DNA of 64,000 nucleotides, taken from NCBI GenBank assembly GCA_964372095.1, contig CAYJPV010000016.1:1-64000 (forward strand), read 5' to 3'. Below, one piece after another: positions 52,234 to 60,341 of the stretch. The notes under the pieces were generated by a model. It ran no database searches. It had not been told where the DNA came from and saw nothing but the letters and a program-made list of their open reading frames with translations. Each line of letters opens with the position of its first letter. Within the stretch, counting starts at the first letter, position 1. This DNA is from CAYJPV01 sp964372095. GTDB lineage: Bacteria > Acidobacteriota > Vicinamibacteria > Vicinamibacterales > JAKQTR01. Position numbers and translations under genes: made by a program.

Positions 52234-53919
52234 TCAGAATCCGGGCGCCACGCTGAACGTCGTTTTCACCTGTTCCTGAACCGCGTCGCACAACCGCCGG
52301 GCGTCGGCCACGAGGGCGGCGGTCTCTGCGACGCAGTCCTGCCGGAACGTGGCATCCTGGATCGTGCCCAGGTTGATGAGGACGTTGAGGGCCGCGCCTT
52401 CGGCGCCGGCCCGGGCCGCCAGGGCCGCCACGCCAGCATCGGACGTTGAGTTGCGGTTGCCGAGGCGCGCCGCCTCAGCGGCCAGCCGCAGGGCATCCAC
52501 GCACAGGCGGGCCGTTTCCAGCGGCACCGCAGCCGCCTCCTTGTTGGCGCCTTCGATCGCCCGGTCGCGGGCCGCCGCTTCGTCAGGCGTGCCCTTCGGC
52601 AGGCGCATGGCCTCCATCACGCGATTGAACGCGTCCGTGTCCAGGTCGACGGCCCGGGCGAGGCGGTCCTTGAGCACCTGCCCGCGTTCGGCGGCGTCCC
52701 GCATGTCGTTCCACGCCTGCTCGTAGCCCTTCTTGCCAATCGTCAGGTTGGCCACCATCGTGGCCAGCGCGGCCGCCAGGCTGCCCATCAAGGCCGCCAC
52801 CGACCCGCCTCCGGGGGCCGGTGATTCGGTCGACACCTCGTCCACGAAACGGGCTGCTGTCAGGCCCATCAGGGGCGCCGCCGGCCTGACGTGGTACTCG
52901 ATGATCTTCTTGTCCGCGTCGAACGGCCCGAGCTGATCGAGGCCCAGGGAACGAATGGCGTTCTCCACGAGTTCGCGTTCCGGGACACCGGCCGACTTCC
53001 CCTGCTTGCGCAGGAAGTACCGTCCGGCTTCCAGCATCGGCGCGAGCGGGGTCAGGCCGACGAGTTCCGAGCCGGTCACGATGAGGCCGAGTTTCTCGGC
53101 TTCGTCGCGGACCGTCTCGAAAACGACATGAAGCGGCGTCGTCTTGTAGTCGAGCAGGTTGATCGACACCTGGGCCTGGCGGTACTGCTCGATGTACCAG
53201 CCGATCGCGCGGACGGCCTTCAGCCGGCCGGGTACTTTCACGCTCGTGCCGTCGATGTGGCGGACGATGTTGCCGTCGGCGTCCCGTTGCGCGCGTCCGC
53301 CTTCGCGGATGTTCAAGGCAATCTCGTTTGCGAGTTTGCGATCCAGCGTGTTCAGGTTCACGTTGTACGCCAGCAGGAACTCGCGGGCGCCCACCACCGT
53401 GGCACCGGACCGCGGGTTGAAGCGGGCCGGGCCGGCGTCGGGCTGCCAGGCCGGATCGTCGAGCTTGCCGGCGAGCCCTTCGTATTCTCCTGCGCGGATG
53501 TTGGCGAGGCTCCGGCGTTCGTCCCGCGTGGCGGCGTGTTCGTAGAAGTACACCGGGATGCCCAGTTCGTCGCCGAGACGCCGGCCCACACGCTGCGCCA
53601 GGGCGGCACACTCGTCCATCGTGATCCCGGAGACCGGGATGAACGGACAGACGTCGAGCGCGCCCATGCGCGGGTGCGCGCCTTTGTGTGCGGCCATGTC
53701 GATCAGGCCGGACCCCGTACGCGCGGCCCTGACCGCGGCGTCGGCCACGGCGTCCGGGGGGCCGACGAACGTATAGACCGTCCGGTTGGTGTCGGCCCCG
53801 GGATCGACGTCGAGCAGTTTGACCCCGCTGACTCCGGCGATGGCCTGGGCGATGGCGTCAATGACGGCCCGATCACGCCCCTCGGAGAAATTCGGCACGC
53901 ATTCGACGAGTTGAGACAT
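52234..53919 (-). CDS. ftcD: Bifunctional glutamate formimidoyltransferase / formimidoyl-THF cyclodeaminase
   Basis: A 561-residue fusion. The formiminotransferase part (about 1-325) starts MSQLVECVPNFSEGRDRAVIDAI and contains AHKGAHPRMGALDVCPFIPV. The cyclodeaminase part (about 360-555) has FVDEVSTESPAPGGGSVAALMGSLAAALATMVANLT and the helical bundle typical of FchA. The enzyme passes the formimino group of histidine-derived formiminoglutamate to tetrahydrofolate and releases ammonia, the last steps of one histidine-degradation route. No hut gene is in the window. ATG at 53919 is chosen from homology; the 12-residue extension to 53955 is unsupported. Confidence 0.93.
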   Translation of the reverse strand: MSQLVECVPNFSEGRDRAVIDAIAQAIAGVSGVKLLDVDPGADTNRTVYTFVGPPDAVADAAVRAARTGSGLIDMAAHKGAHPRMGALDVCPFIPVSGITMDECAALAQRVGRRLGDELGIPVYFYEHAATRDERRSLANIRAGEYEGLAGKLDDPAWQPDAGPARFNPRSGATVVGAREFLLAYNVNLNTLDRKLANEIALNIREGGRAQRDADGNIVRHIDGTSVKVPGRLKAVRAIGWYIEQYRQAQVSINLLDYKTTPLHVVFETVRDEAEKLGLIVTGSELVGLTPLAPMLEAGRYFLRKQGKSAGVPERELVENAIRSLGLDQLGPFDADKKIIEYHVRPAAPLMGLTAARFVDEVSTESPAPGGGSVAALMGSLAAALATMVANLTIGKKGYEQAWNDMRDAAERGQVLKDRLARAVDLDTDAFNRVMEAMRLPKGTPDEAAARDRAIEGANKEAAAVPLETARLCVDALRLAAEAARLGNRNSTSDAGVAALAARAGAEGAALNVLINLGTIQDATFRQDCVAETAALVADARRLCDAVQEQVKTTFSVAPGF

Positions 53920-54065
53920 GTCATGCAGACTAGCCGGGGCGCCGCGGCGGGTCAAGCCGCCGGAACCGGGGGCGCGGTTCGTGTGCAGTCGTGCGGTTCG
54001 GGATGGTGCCGATTACGTTAGTATCGGGGTGTGCCGATGGGGCTGCGCCCGCGATGAGGTGGATG

Positions 54066-54890
54066 ATGCCGAGACTCCTGGCCGAAGTCTGTGTCGTGAT
54101 GGGCGCCTTCGTGCTCGTCATGGCGCTGGTGCCTGCCCGGGCCCTGGTGGCCAAGCTGACGGATGATACCCTCCGCCAGCGATGGCGCATGGTCCAGTGG
54201 CGGATCCTGGTGTTCCTGGTGGGATACGCGGCGTACCTCGTGATCTTCTGGGATCGGCACGACCGCTGGGAAGACCTGTTCGCGCCTCTCGCGCTCCTGC
54301 TGGCGGCCTTGCTCACCCTCGCGGTCGTGAAGCTGGCTCTCGACACCACCGCGGCCCTGGTGAAGCCGGCCGCGAAGTTGGAGCGCGAGGGCATCACGGA
54401 CGCGCTCGTGGGGGTGTACAACCGCCGGTATCTCGAACATCGCCTGTCGGAGGAGGTCGCGCGCGCCCGGCGTCACGCGGTACCGCTCTCGGTTCTCCTG
54501 TTCGACATCGATCATTTCCGCCGCGTCAACGAGAAGTGGGGGCGCGTGGTCGGCGACCGGGTGCTCAACTACCTCGGACACCTGCTCCTGGGCGGCGTGC
54601 GCGAGTCGGACGTCGTCGCCCGGTACGGCGGGGAGGAGATCATGGTAATCGCGCCGGCCACCACCATGGACCAGGCCGTGGCCCTGGCCGAACGCCTTCG
54701 CGAGGAGGTCGAGCGCGAGAACCTGGGGTTCGGCGGCGAGATGGGCGGCACGCCCGAGTTGCAGGTGACCGTCAGCGTGGGGGTCGGCGAACTGCAGCCC
54801 GAAGAAACGGAATGGGAACCGCTGGTGGCCCGCGCCGACGCGGCGGTCATCAAGGCCAAGCTGTCGGGCCGCAATCGCGTCGCCAGCTGA
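54066..54890 (+). CDS. Membrane GGDEF protein, diguanylate cyclase with GGEEI active site
   Basis: A 274-residue protein with three hydrophobic helices (about 4-24, 44-62, 70-90) and a GGDEF domain (about 105-270). The signature is RYGGEEIMVI, where the usual final F is I. The preceding I-site RESD (RxxD) is intact. The Gly-Gly-Glu-Glu residues needed for metal and GTP are kept, so activity is plausible. ATG at 54066 is used since GAGG lies six bases upstream; the adjacent ATG at 54063 and one at 54054 are possible. No sensor domain other than the membrane part is present. Confidence 0.85.
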   Translation: MPRLLAEVCVVMGAFVLVMALVPARALVAKLTDDTLRQRWRMVQWRILVFLVGYAAYLVIFWDRHDRWEDLFAPLALLLAALLTLAVVKLALDTTAALVKPAAKLEREGITDALVGVYNRRYLEHRLSEEVARARRHAVPLSVLLFDIDHFRRVNEKWGRVVGDRVLNYLGHLLLGGVRESDVVARYGGEEIMVIAPATTMDQAVALAERLREEVERENLGFGGEMGGTPELQVTVSVGVGELQPEETEWEPLVARADAAVIKAKLSGRNRVAS

Positions 54891-54946
54891 CGTGCGGATC
54901 CCCGCCGCACGCGGGGACCGGCCCTGACCGGCCCCCGTGTGCGGCG

Positions 54947-56212
54947 CTACGCGATGACCCCGTGGGCGCGGCCCACCTTCTCGAACGCGGCCAGGCACGT
55001 TTCGACGTGCTCCGGCGCATGGGCGGCGGAGAGCTGCACGCGAATGCGGGCCTGGCCCTTGGGCACGACGGGGTACGAGAACCCGACCACGTAGATCCCT
55101 TCTTCGAACAGCGCCCGTGAGATCGACACGGCCAGATGCGCGTCGTTGTCGAACTTCCGGAACAGGACCGGCACGATGGGGTGCACGCTGTCCACCACGT
55201 CGAACCCGAGAGCGGTCATGGCCGTGCGGAACCGCTGCGTGTTGCGCATCAGGCGGGCGCGCAGGTCTTCGCCCCGCTTCACGAGTTCGAAGGCGGCGAT
55301 CGCGGCCGACACGATTGAGGGGGCCAGCGAGTTCGAGAACAGGTACGGCCGCGACCGTTGCCGCAGCATCTCGACGATTTCTTTGCGGGCCGTCGTGAAG
55401 CCACCCAGTGCTCCGCCCATCGCCTTGCCCAGCGTGGACGTGATGATGTCGACGTCACCCAGGACGCCGCAGTGTTCGACCGCGCCGCGGCCGGTGGCGC
55501 CGAGGAAGCCCGTGGCGTGCGATTCGTCCACCATCACCATCGCGTCGTACCGGTTCGCCAGATCCACGATCTCGCGCAGCCTGGCCACGTCGCCGTCCAT
55601 CGAGAAGACGCCGTCGGTGGCAATCAGGATGTTGCGCGCCGGCACGGGTTCCTGGCCCAGTCCGGTGTGATCCCACACGTCCGCACCCTCACGGGCCCGC
55701 ACGAGCTTTTGCTCGAGGTCGGTCATGTTCGCGTGCTCGTAGATCAGCCGCTTCGCCTTGCTCAGGCGGATGCCGTCGATGATGCTCGCGTGGTTCAGCG
55801 CGTCGGTGATGATGACGTCATCGGCGGTGAGAATGCTCTCGAAGAGGCCGCCGTTCGCGTCGAAACACGACGAATACAGGATGGCATCGTCGAGCTGATA
55901 GAACTCGGCGATCGTCCGCTCGAGCGCCTTGTGCAGGTCCTGCGTGCCGCAGATGAACCGCACCGACGACAGGCCGAACCCGTGCGAGTCGAGGCCCGCG
56001 TGGGCCGCCTGAATGATGTCCGGGTGGTTCGCCAGCCCGAGATAGTTGTTCGAGCAGAAGTTCAGCACTTCGCGGGGCGGTGCGTCCGGCGGGTAGCTGA
56101 CTGTGATGTTCGCCTTCTGATCCGACAGAATGACTCGCTCGTCCTTGTAGAGTCCGGACAAGCGGATCGAGTTGAGTTCGCGTGCAAGGTCGTGACGGGT
56201 ACGTTGATACAC
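54947..56212 (-). CDS. kbl: Glycine C-acetyltransferase (2-amino-3-ketobutyrate CoA ligase)
   Basis: A 421-residue PLP enzyme of the alpha-oxoamine synthase family, very like E. coli Kbl. It has FCSNNYLGLANHP, ATDGVFSMDGDVA, the D-E-S-H-A cofactor loop at 229-233, and Schiff-base lysine K263 in TSTLGKAMGGALGG, ending ARIRVQLSAAHAPEH. It cleaves 2-amino-3-ketobutyrate with CoA to glycine and acetyl-CoA in threonine degradation. A ~15-residue insert (about 177-191, ADVWDHTGLGQEPVP) is absent from the E. coli enzyme. GTG at 56212 has AGGAG seven bases upstream. No threonine dehydrogenase is in the window. Confidence 0.93.
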   Translation of the reverse strand: MYQRTRHDLARELNSIRLSGLYKDERVILSDQKANITVSYPPDAPPREVLNFCSNNYLGLANHPDIIQAAHAGLDSHGFGLSSVRFICGTQDLHKALERTIAEFYQLDDAILYSSCFDANGGLFESILTADDVIITDALNHASIIDGIRLSKAKRLIYEHANMTDLEQKLVRAREGADVWDHTGLGQEPVPARNILIATDGVFSMDGDVARLREIVDLANRYDAMVMVDESHATGFLGATGRGAVEHCGVLGDVDIITSTLGKAMGGALGGFTTARKEIVEMLRQRSRPYLFSNSLAPSIVSAAIAAFELVKRGEDLRARLMRNTQRFRTAMTALGFDVVDSVHPIVPVLFRKFDNDAHLAVSISRALFEEGIYVVGFSYPVVPKGQARIRVQLSAAHAPEHVETCLAAFEKVGRAHGVIA

Positions 56213-56346
56213 GGATCGTCTCCTGGGGGCGCTCAGACAGGAATACCACGAATCCGACCGAAACCTCACGCGCGGTCCCGGTACGGCCCTCCTCGACAGG
56301 CGCGGGTTCCGGGGCTAGGCTGGAGCCTGCACACGGAGGGATGGCC

Positions 56347-57549
56347 ATGATCGAGCGCTGGGGAGCGGGACTGGAATCAGCGGAGGCCGACGTCGTGTTC
56401 GACCTCGAGCGGGCGGCACCGGAGGTGTTCGCGGCCGTCAGGGCGGCGGCACCACACCTGCCGGCCACGCTGGCCCGGGTCGCCGCCGGGCTGCCGGTGA
56501 TGTCTTCGGCCGCTCCAGGCCTGCAGGGCCCGCTGTATCGGCTCAGGTGGCACAACCGATCGGTGTGCCTGGCGCTGGGGCCCGACCTGCTCACGTCCGA
56601 CGTCATCGTCATCAAAGGATCGGAGCCGTTCCTGCCGGATTTCACGGCGTATCTCGACTGGATGCGGTCCCGGCAGTTCGGGAACTGGCCGCGGCCCATC
56701 ATGGAGCACTTCCCGCTGTTCGAGGGGAAGGCGCCTGGCACCCTGTTTCTCGACGAGGCACTCGGGGAAGCCGGTGTGGCGCTCGAGGTGCAGCGCGCCC
56801 ATCTGCAGCACTACGGCGAGTTACTGCGGGTGCCCGTGCCGTTGCTCGTCTGTCGATTGCGGGAGGCCGACCAGCATCGTGTGATCGAGCAGTTGCGACA
56901 CCGCCTGTCCGACCCGGCGTTCGAACGCGTCGAACCTCGTCTGGCGCGCGGGATTGGCGTGTTCGCGTACTACTATCCGGGCCCGCCCATTCGTGTCCAT
57001 GCCGCCGGCCGTCCGCTGTCCATGCTGCCGGGACAGGACGCGCGGATCGATCCGCGGGTTGTCGCAGAGGTCATGGTGCCGGGGTGGACCCGCATGGCCG
57101 CCCGCCTGTTGTGGCTCGGGTATTTCCCGTCCACGCCACTGAGCTGGCGGCTGGGCGACATCTTCGAACCCAACAACGCGTGCCTGGACGGCGGGGCGTG
57201 CGACCTCGGTTCCATCTACCCGATGGGCAAGGCCACGAACGACGGGTTCTTCGCGCGATCGGTGGTGTTGGGGGTCGGAAGCCTGCGCACCGTGATTGCC
57301 CGGGCCCTCGGGCTCCCGCTGGGAGAGATGGCGGCGAACCTCGACCAGGACGTGCTGGCGTTCTACCTCGGCGAGTACGTGAAGCGGGCGATGGAGCAGG
57401 CGCTCGACGCGGAGGCACGAGGAACGCTGTCCCTCGACCCCCGCGTGCGAGACGTGTTCGGCGGCTACACGCCGCTGACCGGGTTACTGACGCTGTTCCG
57501 GACCTTCAACAGTTACATCGGAACGGAGGACTACGGCGCCAGGGGCTAG
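56347..57549 (+). CDS. Unrecognised 400-residue protein with a SelO-like active-site signature
   Basis: Soluble, with no signal peptide. I do not recognise an annotated family. Residues 276-288 read NNACLDGGACDLG. In SelO (protein AMPylase with a kinase fold) the metal-binding region is DNMSILGLTIDYG. The N-to-D spacing (N277 to D286, nine residues), the hydrophobic residue, the mid glycine and the final glycine match. An earlier strand, VIVIKGSEP with K90, could correspond to SelO's LKGAG lysine region. Length is about 80 residues short of typical SelO, and overall similarity is not obvious, so kinase-like nucleotidyl transfer is a hypothesis only. ATG at 56347 has GGAGG seven bases upstream. 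Its TAG stop lies in a repeat array. Confidence 0.6.
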   Translation: MIERWGAGLESAEADVVFDLERAAPEVFAAVRAAAPHLPATLARVAAGLPVMSSAAPGLQGPLYRLRWHNRSVCLALGPDLLTSDVIVIKGSEPFLPDFTAYLDWMRSRQFGNWPRPIMEHFPLFEGKAPGTLFLDEALGEAGVALEVQRAHLQHYGELLRVPVPLLVCRLREADQHRVIEQLRHRLSDPAFERVEPRLARGIGVFAYYYPGPPIRVHAAGRPLSMLPGQDARIDPRVVAEVMVPGWTRMAARLLWLGYFPSTPLSWRLGDIFEPNNACLDGGACDLGSIYPMGKATNDGFFARSVVLGVGSLRTVIARALGLPLGEMAANLDQDVLAFYLGEYVKRAMEQALDAEARGTLSLDPRVRDVFGGYTPLTGLLTLFRTFNSYIGTEDYGARG

Positions 57550-57628
57550 GTACTAGAGGCTAGGTACTAGGGGCTAGAGGCTAGGGAAAGACAGCCCCTA
57601 GCCTCTAGCCTCTAGCCTCTAGCCCCTA
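57543..57628. repeat. Heptanucleotide array 10 forming an inverted repeat between convergent genes
   Basis: CTAGAGG/CTAGGGG-type units on the left (57543-57585) face CTAGCCT/CTAGCCC units on the right (57594-57628), so CTAGAGGCTAG pairs with CTAGCCTCTAG in a long stem around a short AAAGACAG-type loop. Both flanking stop codons (TAG 57547-57549 plus strand; 57626-57628 minus strand) are made from repeat units. A bidirectional terminator role is plausible. Confidence 0.85.
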
Positions 57629-59977
57629 CCGCGGCGCCGGCGGCGCCATCTGGTACTCCTTCGGCGGATCGGTGTTGAGCAGCCACTTCACGAAATAGTC
57701 CCAGCGCCGCCGCATCATGTACGACGAGTCTGCGCCGAACCCGTGGGCCTGGTGCGGGAAGAGCAGCAGGTCGAAGTCCTTGTTGGCCTTGATGAGCGCG
57801 TCCACGACGAGCAGCGTGTTGTACGGCGGGACGTTGTTGTCCATCATGCCGTGGGCGAGCAGGAGCTTGCCCTTGAGGTTCTTCGCCACCGTCTGGTTGG
57901 CTTCCACCTCGTAGTTGTCCGTGCCGTCGGGGTTCTTCACCAGCAGGCCCTGGTACCGTTCGCCCCAGTCGTCCTCGTAGGCACGCTGGTCGTGGTTGCC
58001 CGACTCGGAAATGCCCACCTTGAAGAAGTCGGGATAACGGAACATCGCGTCAGCCGCGATGAACCCGCCGCCCGAATGGCCCCACATGGCCGCGCGGTCG
58101 ATGTCGATCCACGGATAACGCCGGGCCAGTTCTTTCATGCCCGCAACCTGGTCGGGCAACGTGTTGTCGCGGCCCATGGCCCCGTAATACGTATCGTGGA
58201 ACGACTTTGATCGGCCCGGGTTCCCCATCCCGTCGATCGAGACGACGATGAAGCCGAGCTCGGCGAGCGCCTGCTTGTCGCCGCGGGCCGCAGCGAAGGA
58301 GCGGCTGCCGACGCTGCCGGACTGCGGCCCGGGGTACGCGTTGTTGATAATGGGGTACTTCTTCGACGGGTCGAAGGTGGTGGGGCGGAACAGCATCCCG
58401 TGGATGTCCGTCTTGCCGTCACGGCCCTTGACGCTGAACGGCATCGGCGGCTTCCAGCCGGCGGCGACCAGTTTCGAGATGTCGGCCTTCTCGACCGTCA
58501 TCAGCGCTTTGCCCGTCGCGTCGCGCACGGTCACCACCGGCGCTCGTTCGCACGTGGACACCGTGTCGACGACCAACGTCCCCCGCGGCGACACCTGCAC
58601 CGTGTGATCGCCATCGTCCGGGGTGAGCAGCGTGTAGCCCTTGCCGTCGAGCCCGATCCGGTAGAGGTGACGGAAATACGGGTCGCGGCCTTTCTCGCGG
58701 CCCTGCGCGATGAAGAAGAGGGTGCGGGCCTTTTCGTCGACGCGGACGATCTGCATGACCGGGCCGTCGCCCGACGTGATCTGATGCTTCAGCGTGCCGG
58801 TCTGGAGGTCGTAGAGGTACAGGTGGCCCCAGTCGTCGCGCTGCGAGTACCAGACGATTTCGTTGGTGGCCCACAGCACCCGCCAGCCCGCTTGCGATTC
58901 GAAGTGGGTGGCGGCGGTCTCTTCGAAGACCGTGCGCACGCTGCCCGTGGCGGCGTCAGCGACGCGCACGACGGCGGACTTGTGATCGCGCGAGGTGGAC
59001 ACGAAGGCGAGCTGGCGGGCGTCCGGGCTCCACGTCATGTCGTTCAGGCTGAAGTGGTCGCCGAGCATGGCCCGATGGAAGTCGGGCGGCATCTGGAAAC
59101 GGACCGTCGCCCCCGTGCTGGCGTCGATGATGACGCGGTGCATCATGGCGACATGTTCGTCACCGGGCAGCGGGTACTTCCAGGCCTTCAACTCCGGATG
59201 ACCCGTCGTCGTGGTGACCAGGTACATGTCACCGACCTTGCGTTCGTCCTGCTGGTAGGTGGCCAGCTTCTTCGAGTCGGGTGACCAGAGCACGATCGCC
59301 CGGTCACTCGACGTCCAGCCCGCGTTGTCGGTGGCGTAGCCGAAGTCCTTCTCGCCGTCCTTCGTCAGCTGCGTTTCCTGTTTCGTCGCGATGTCACGCA
59401 CCCAGAGGTTCCAGTTGCGGATGAAGACTTCGCGCGTGCCGTCGGGGGATGGAGTCGCCGGGGGCGCGCTACCAGCGGGGCGCCCCGCGCCGCGCCCGAC
59501 GGCCTGCGGCGCCCGCGCCGCTCCGGTTGAGGCGCAGGCGGCACCCTGTACGTCGCACGACCATCGCTTGCCCTCCATGTCGAACGCGACGGACTTGCCG
59601 TCGGCCGACAGTTCCACGGCCTGGAAGGGGAGCTTCAACGGTTCGACCTTCGTGCCGCTCGCCGTGGCCAGGGCGGCCGCGAGTGTGTCGTGGTCGAAGG
59701 CCCGTACGCGCGTGGCCTTGAGCGGATCGACCAGCATGAACTCCGCGCCGCCGTCGGCCAGCGAGCTGCGGTAGGTGAAACGTTCGTCGGGCAGCCAGGT
59801 GGGCATCACCGTGCCGCCAGTCACGAGCGGGTTCACGGCCGGCGCCAGGAACTTCTCGGCTCTGGCATAGTCGGCGGCCGTGACGGCGCCCTGGCGATCC
59901 TGAGCAACGGCGGGGCGAACCACGCCACCCGCCAGAACGAGCGCAAAGAGGACAATCGCGAATCGGCGTGCGCGCAT
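57626..59977 (-). CDS. Secreted S9-family peptidase, dipeptidyl-peptidase IV type
   Basis: A 783-residue exported peptidase. A signal peptide (RARRFAIVLFALVLAGGVVRPAVAQ) precedes a DPP-IV-like beta-propeller (about 90-510; KQETQLTKDGEKDFGYATDNAGW, MTWSPDARQLAFVSTSRDHK) and an alpha/beta-hydrolase domain. The triad is readable: S635 in GHSGGGF, D713 in GMMDNNVPP and H745 in QAHGFGAD. Such enzymes remove dipeptides, often X-Pro, from peptides. A low-complexity Ala/Gly/Pro insert lies at about 155-180. ATG at 59977 has AGGAG eight bases upstream; the longer frame to 60067 has no support. Confidence 0.92.
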   Translation of the reverse strand: MRARRFAIVLFALVLAGGVVRPAVAQDRQGAVTAADYARAEKFLAPAVNPLVTGGTVMPTWLPDERFTYRSSLADGGAEFMLVDPLKATRVRAFDHDTLAAALATASGTKVEPLKLPFQAVELSADGKSVAFDMEGKRWSCDVQGAACASTGAARAPQAVGRGAGRPAGSAPPATPSPDGTREVFIRNWNLWVRDIATKQETQLTKDGEKDFGYATDNAGWTSSDRAIVLWSPDSKKLATYQQDERKVGDMYLVTTTTGHPELKAWKYPLPGDEHVAMMHRVIIDASTGATVRFQMPPDFHRAMLGDHFSLNDMTWSPDARQLAFVSTSRDHKSAVVRVADAATGSVRTVFEETAATHFESQAGWRVLWATNEIVWYSQRDDWGHLYLYDLQTGTLKHQITSGDGPVMQIVRVDEKARTLFFIAQGREKGRDPYFRHLYRIGLDGKGYTLLTPDDGDHTVQVSPRGTLVVDTVSTCERAPVVTVRDATGKALMTVEKADISKLVAAGWKPPMPFSVKGRDGKTDIHGMLFRPTTFDPSKKYPIINNAYPGPQSGSVGSRSFAAARGDKQALAELGFIVVSIDGMGNPGRSKSFHDTYYGAMGRDNTLPDQVAGMKELARRYPWIDIDRAAMWGHSGGGFIAADAMFRYPDFFKVGISESGNHDQRAYEDDWGERYQGLLVKNPDGTDNYEVEANQTVAKNLKGKLLLAHGMMDNNVPPYNTLLVVDALIKANKDFDLLLFPHQAHGFGADSSYMMRRRWDYFVKWLLNTDPPKEYQMAPPAPR

Positions 59978-60111
59978 CGAGGCACTCCTGTGAAGGGGAG
60001 AATCCAGGTCCGGCGACGCGTGTCGCACGGTGGCCCCGATCATACCCCCGGTCCACCTTCCGCACACCGAGGCGGTTTCGCCCTGGCGCTTGGGGTTTGG
60101 CGGCTGCCGGT

Positions 60112-60277
60112 CTAGTCCCCTGGATCCGTGATTCCTTGGATAAGTCCCGGAGCGCGGCGCCCGGCTGGCCAGGCGCGATGACCGAGGATAGTGGGCCTAT
60201 CTGAGGGAAGAGCAACGCCGCCAGCCGGGATGCCCCGCCCGGAAATTATGTGAGGAATCACGGTTCCAGGGGACTAG
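60112..60277. mobile_element. 166-bp palindromic MITE-like element with 25-bp terminal inverted repeats
   Basis: The left end at 60112-60136 (CTAGTCCCCTGGATCCGTGA then TTCCT) and the right end at 60253-60277 are inverted copies with one mismatch in 25. Similarity continues inward: GTCCCGGAGCGCGG...CCCGGCTGG on the left mirrors CCAGCCGGGATGCCCCGCCCGG on the right. The whole unit could therefore fold into one long hairpin. CTAG at both outer ends may be part of the termini or a target duplication. It encodes nothing. It sits in the divergent promoter space between the S9 peptidase and MFS genes. Confidence 0.8.
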
Positions 60278-60341
60278 AGTACTTGCGCCCCTGTGGCGTG
60301 GCGTGCGCGTTCGCACGGTGAGTATCCGGATTGGATGGAGG

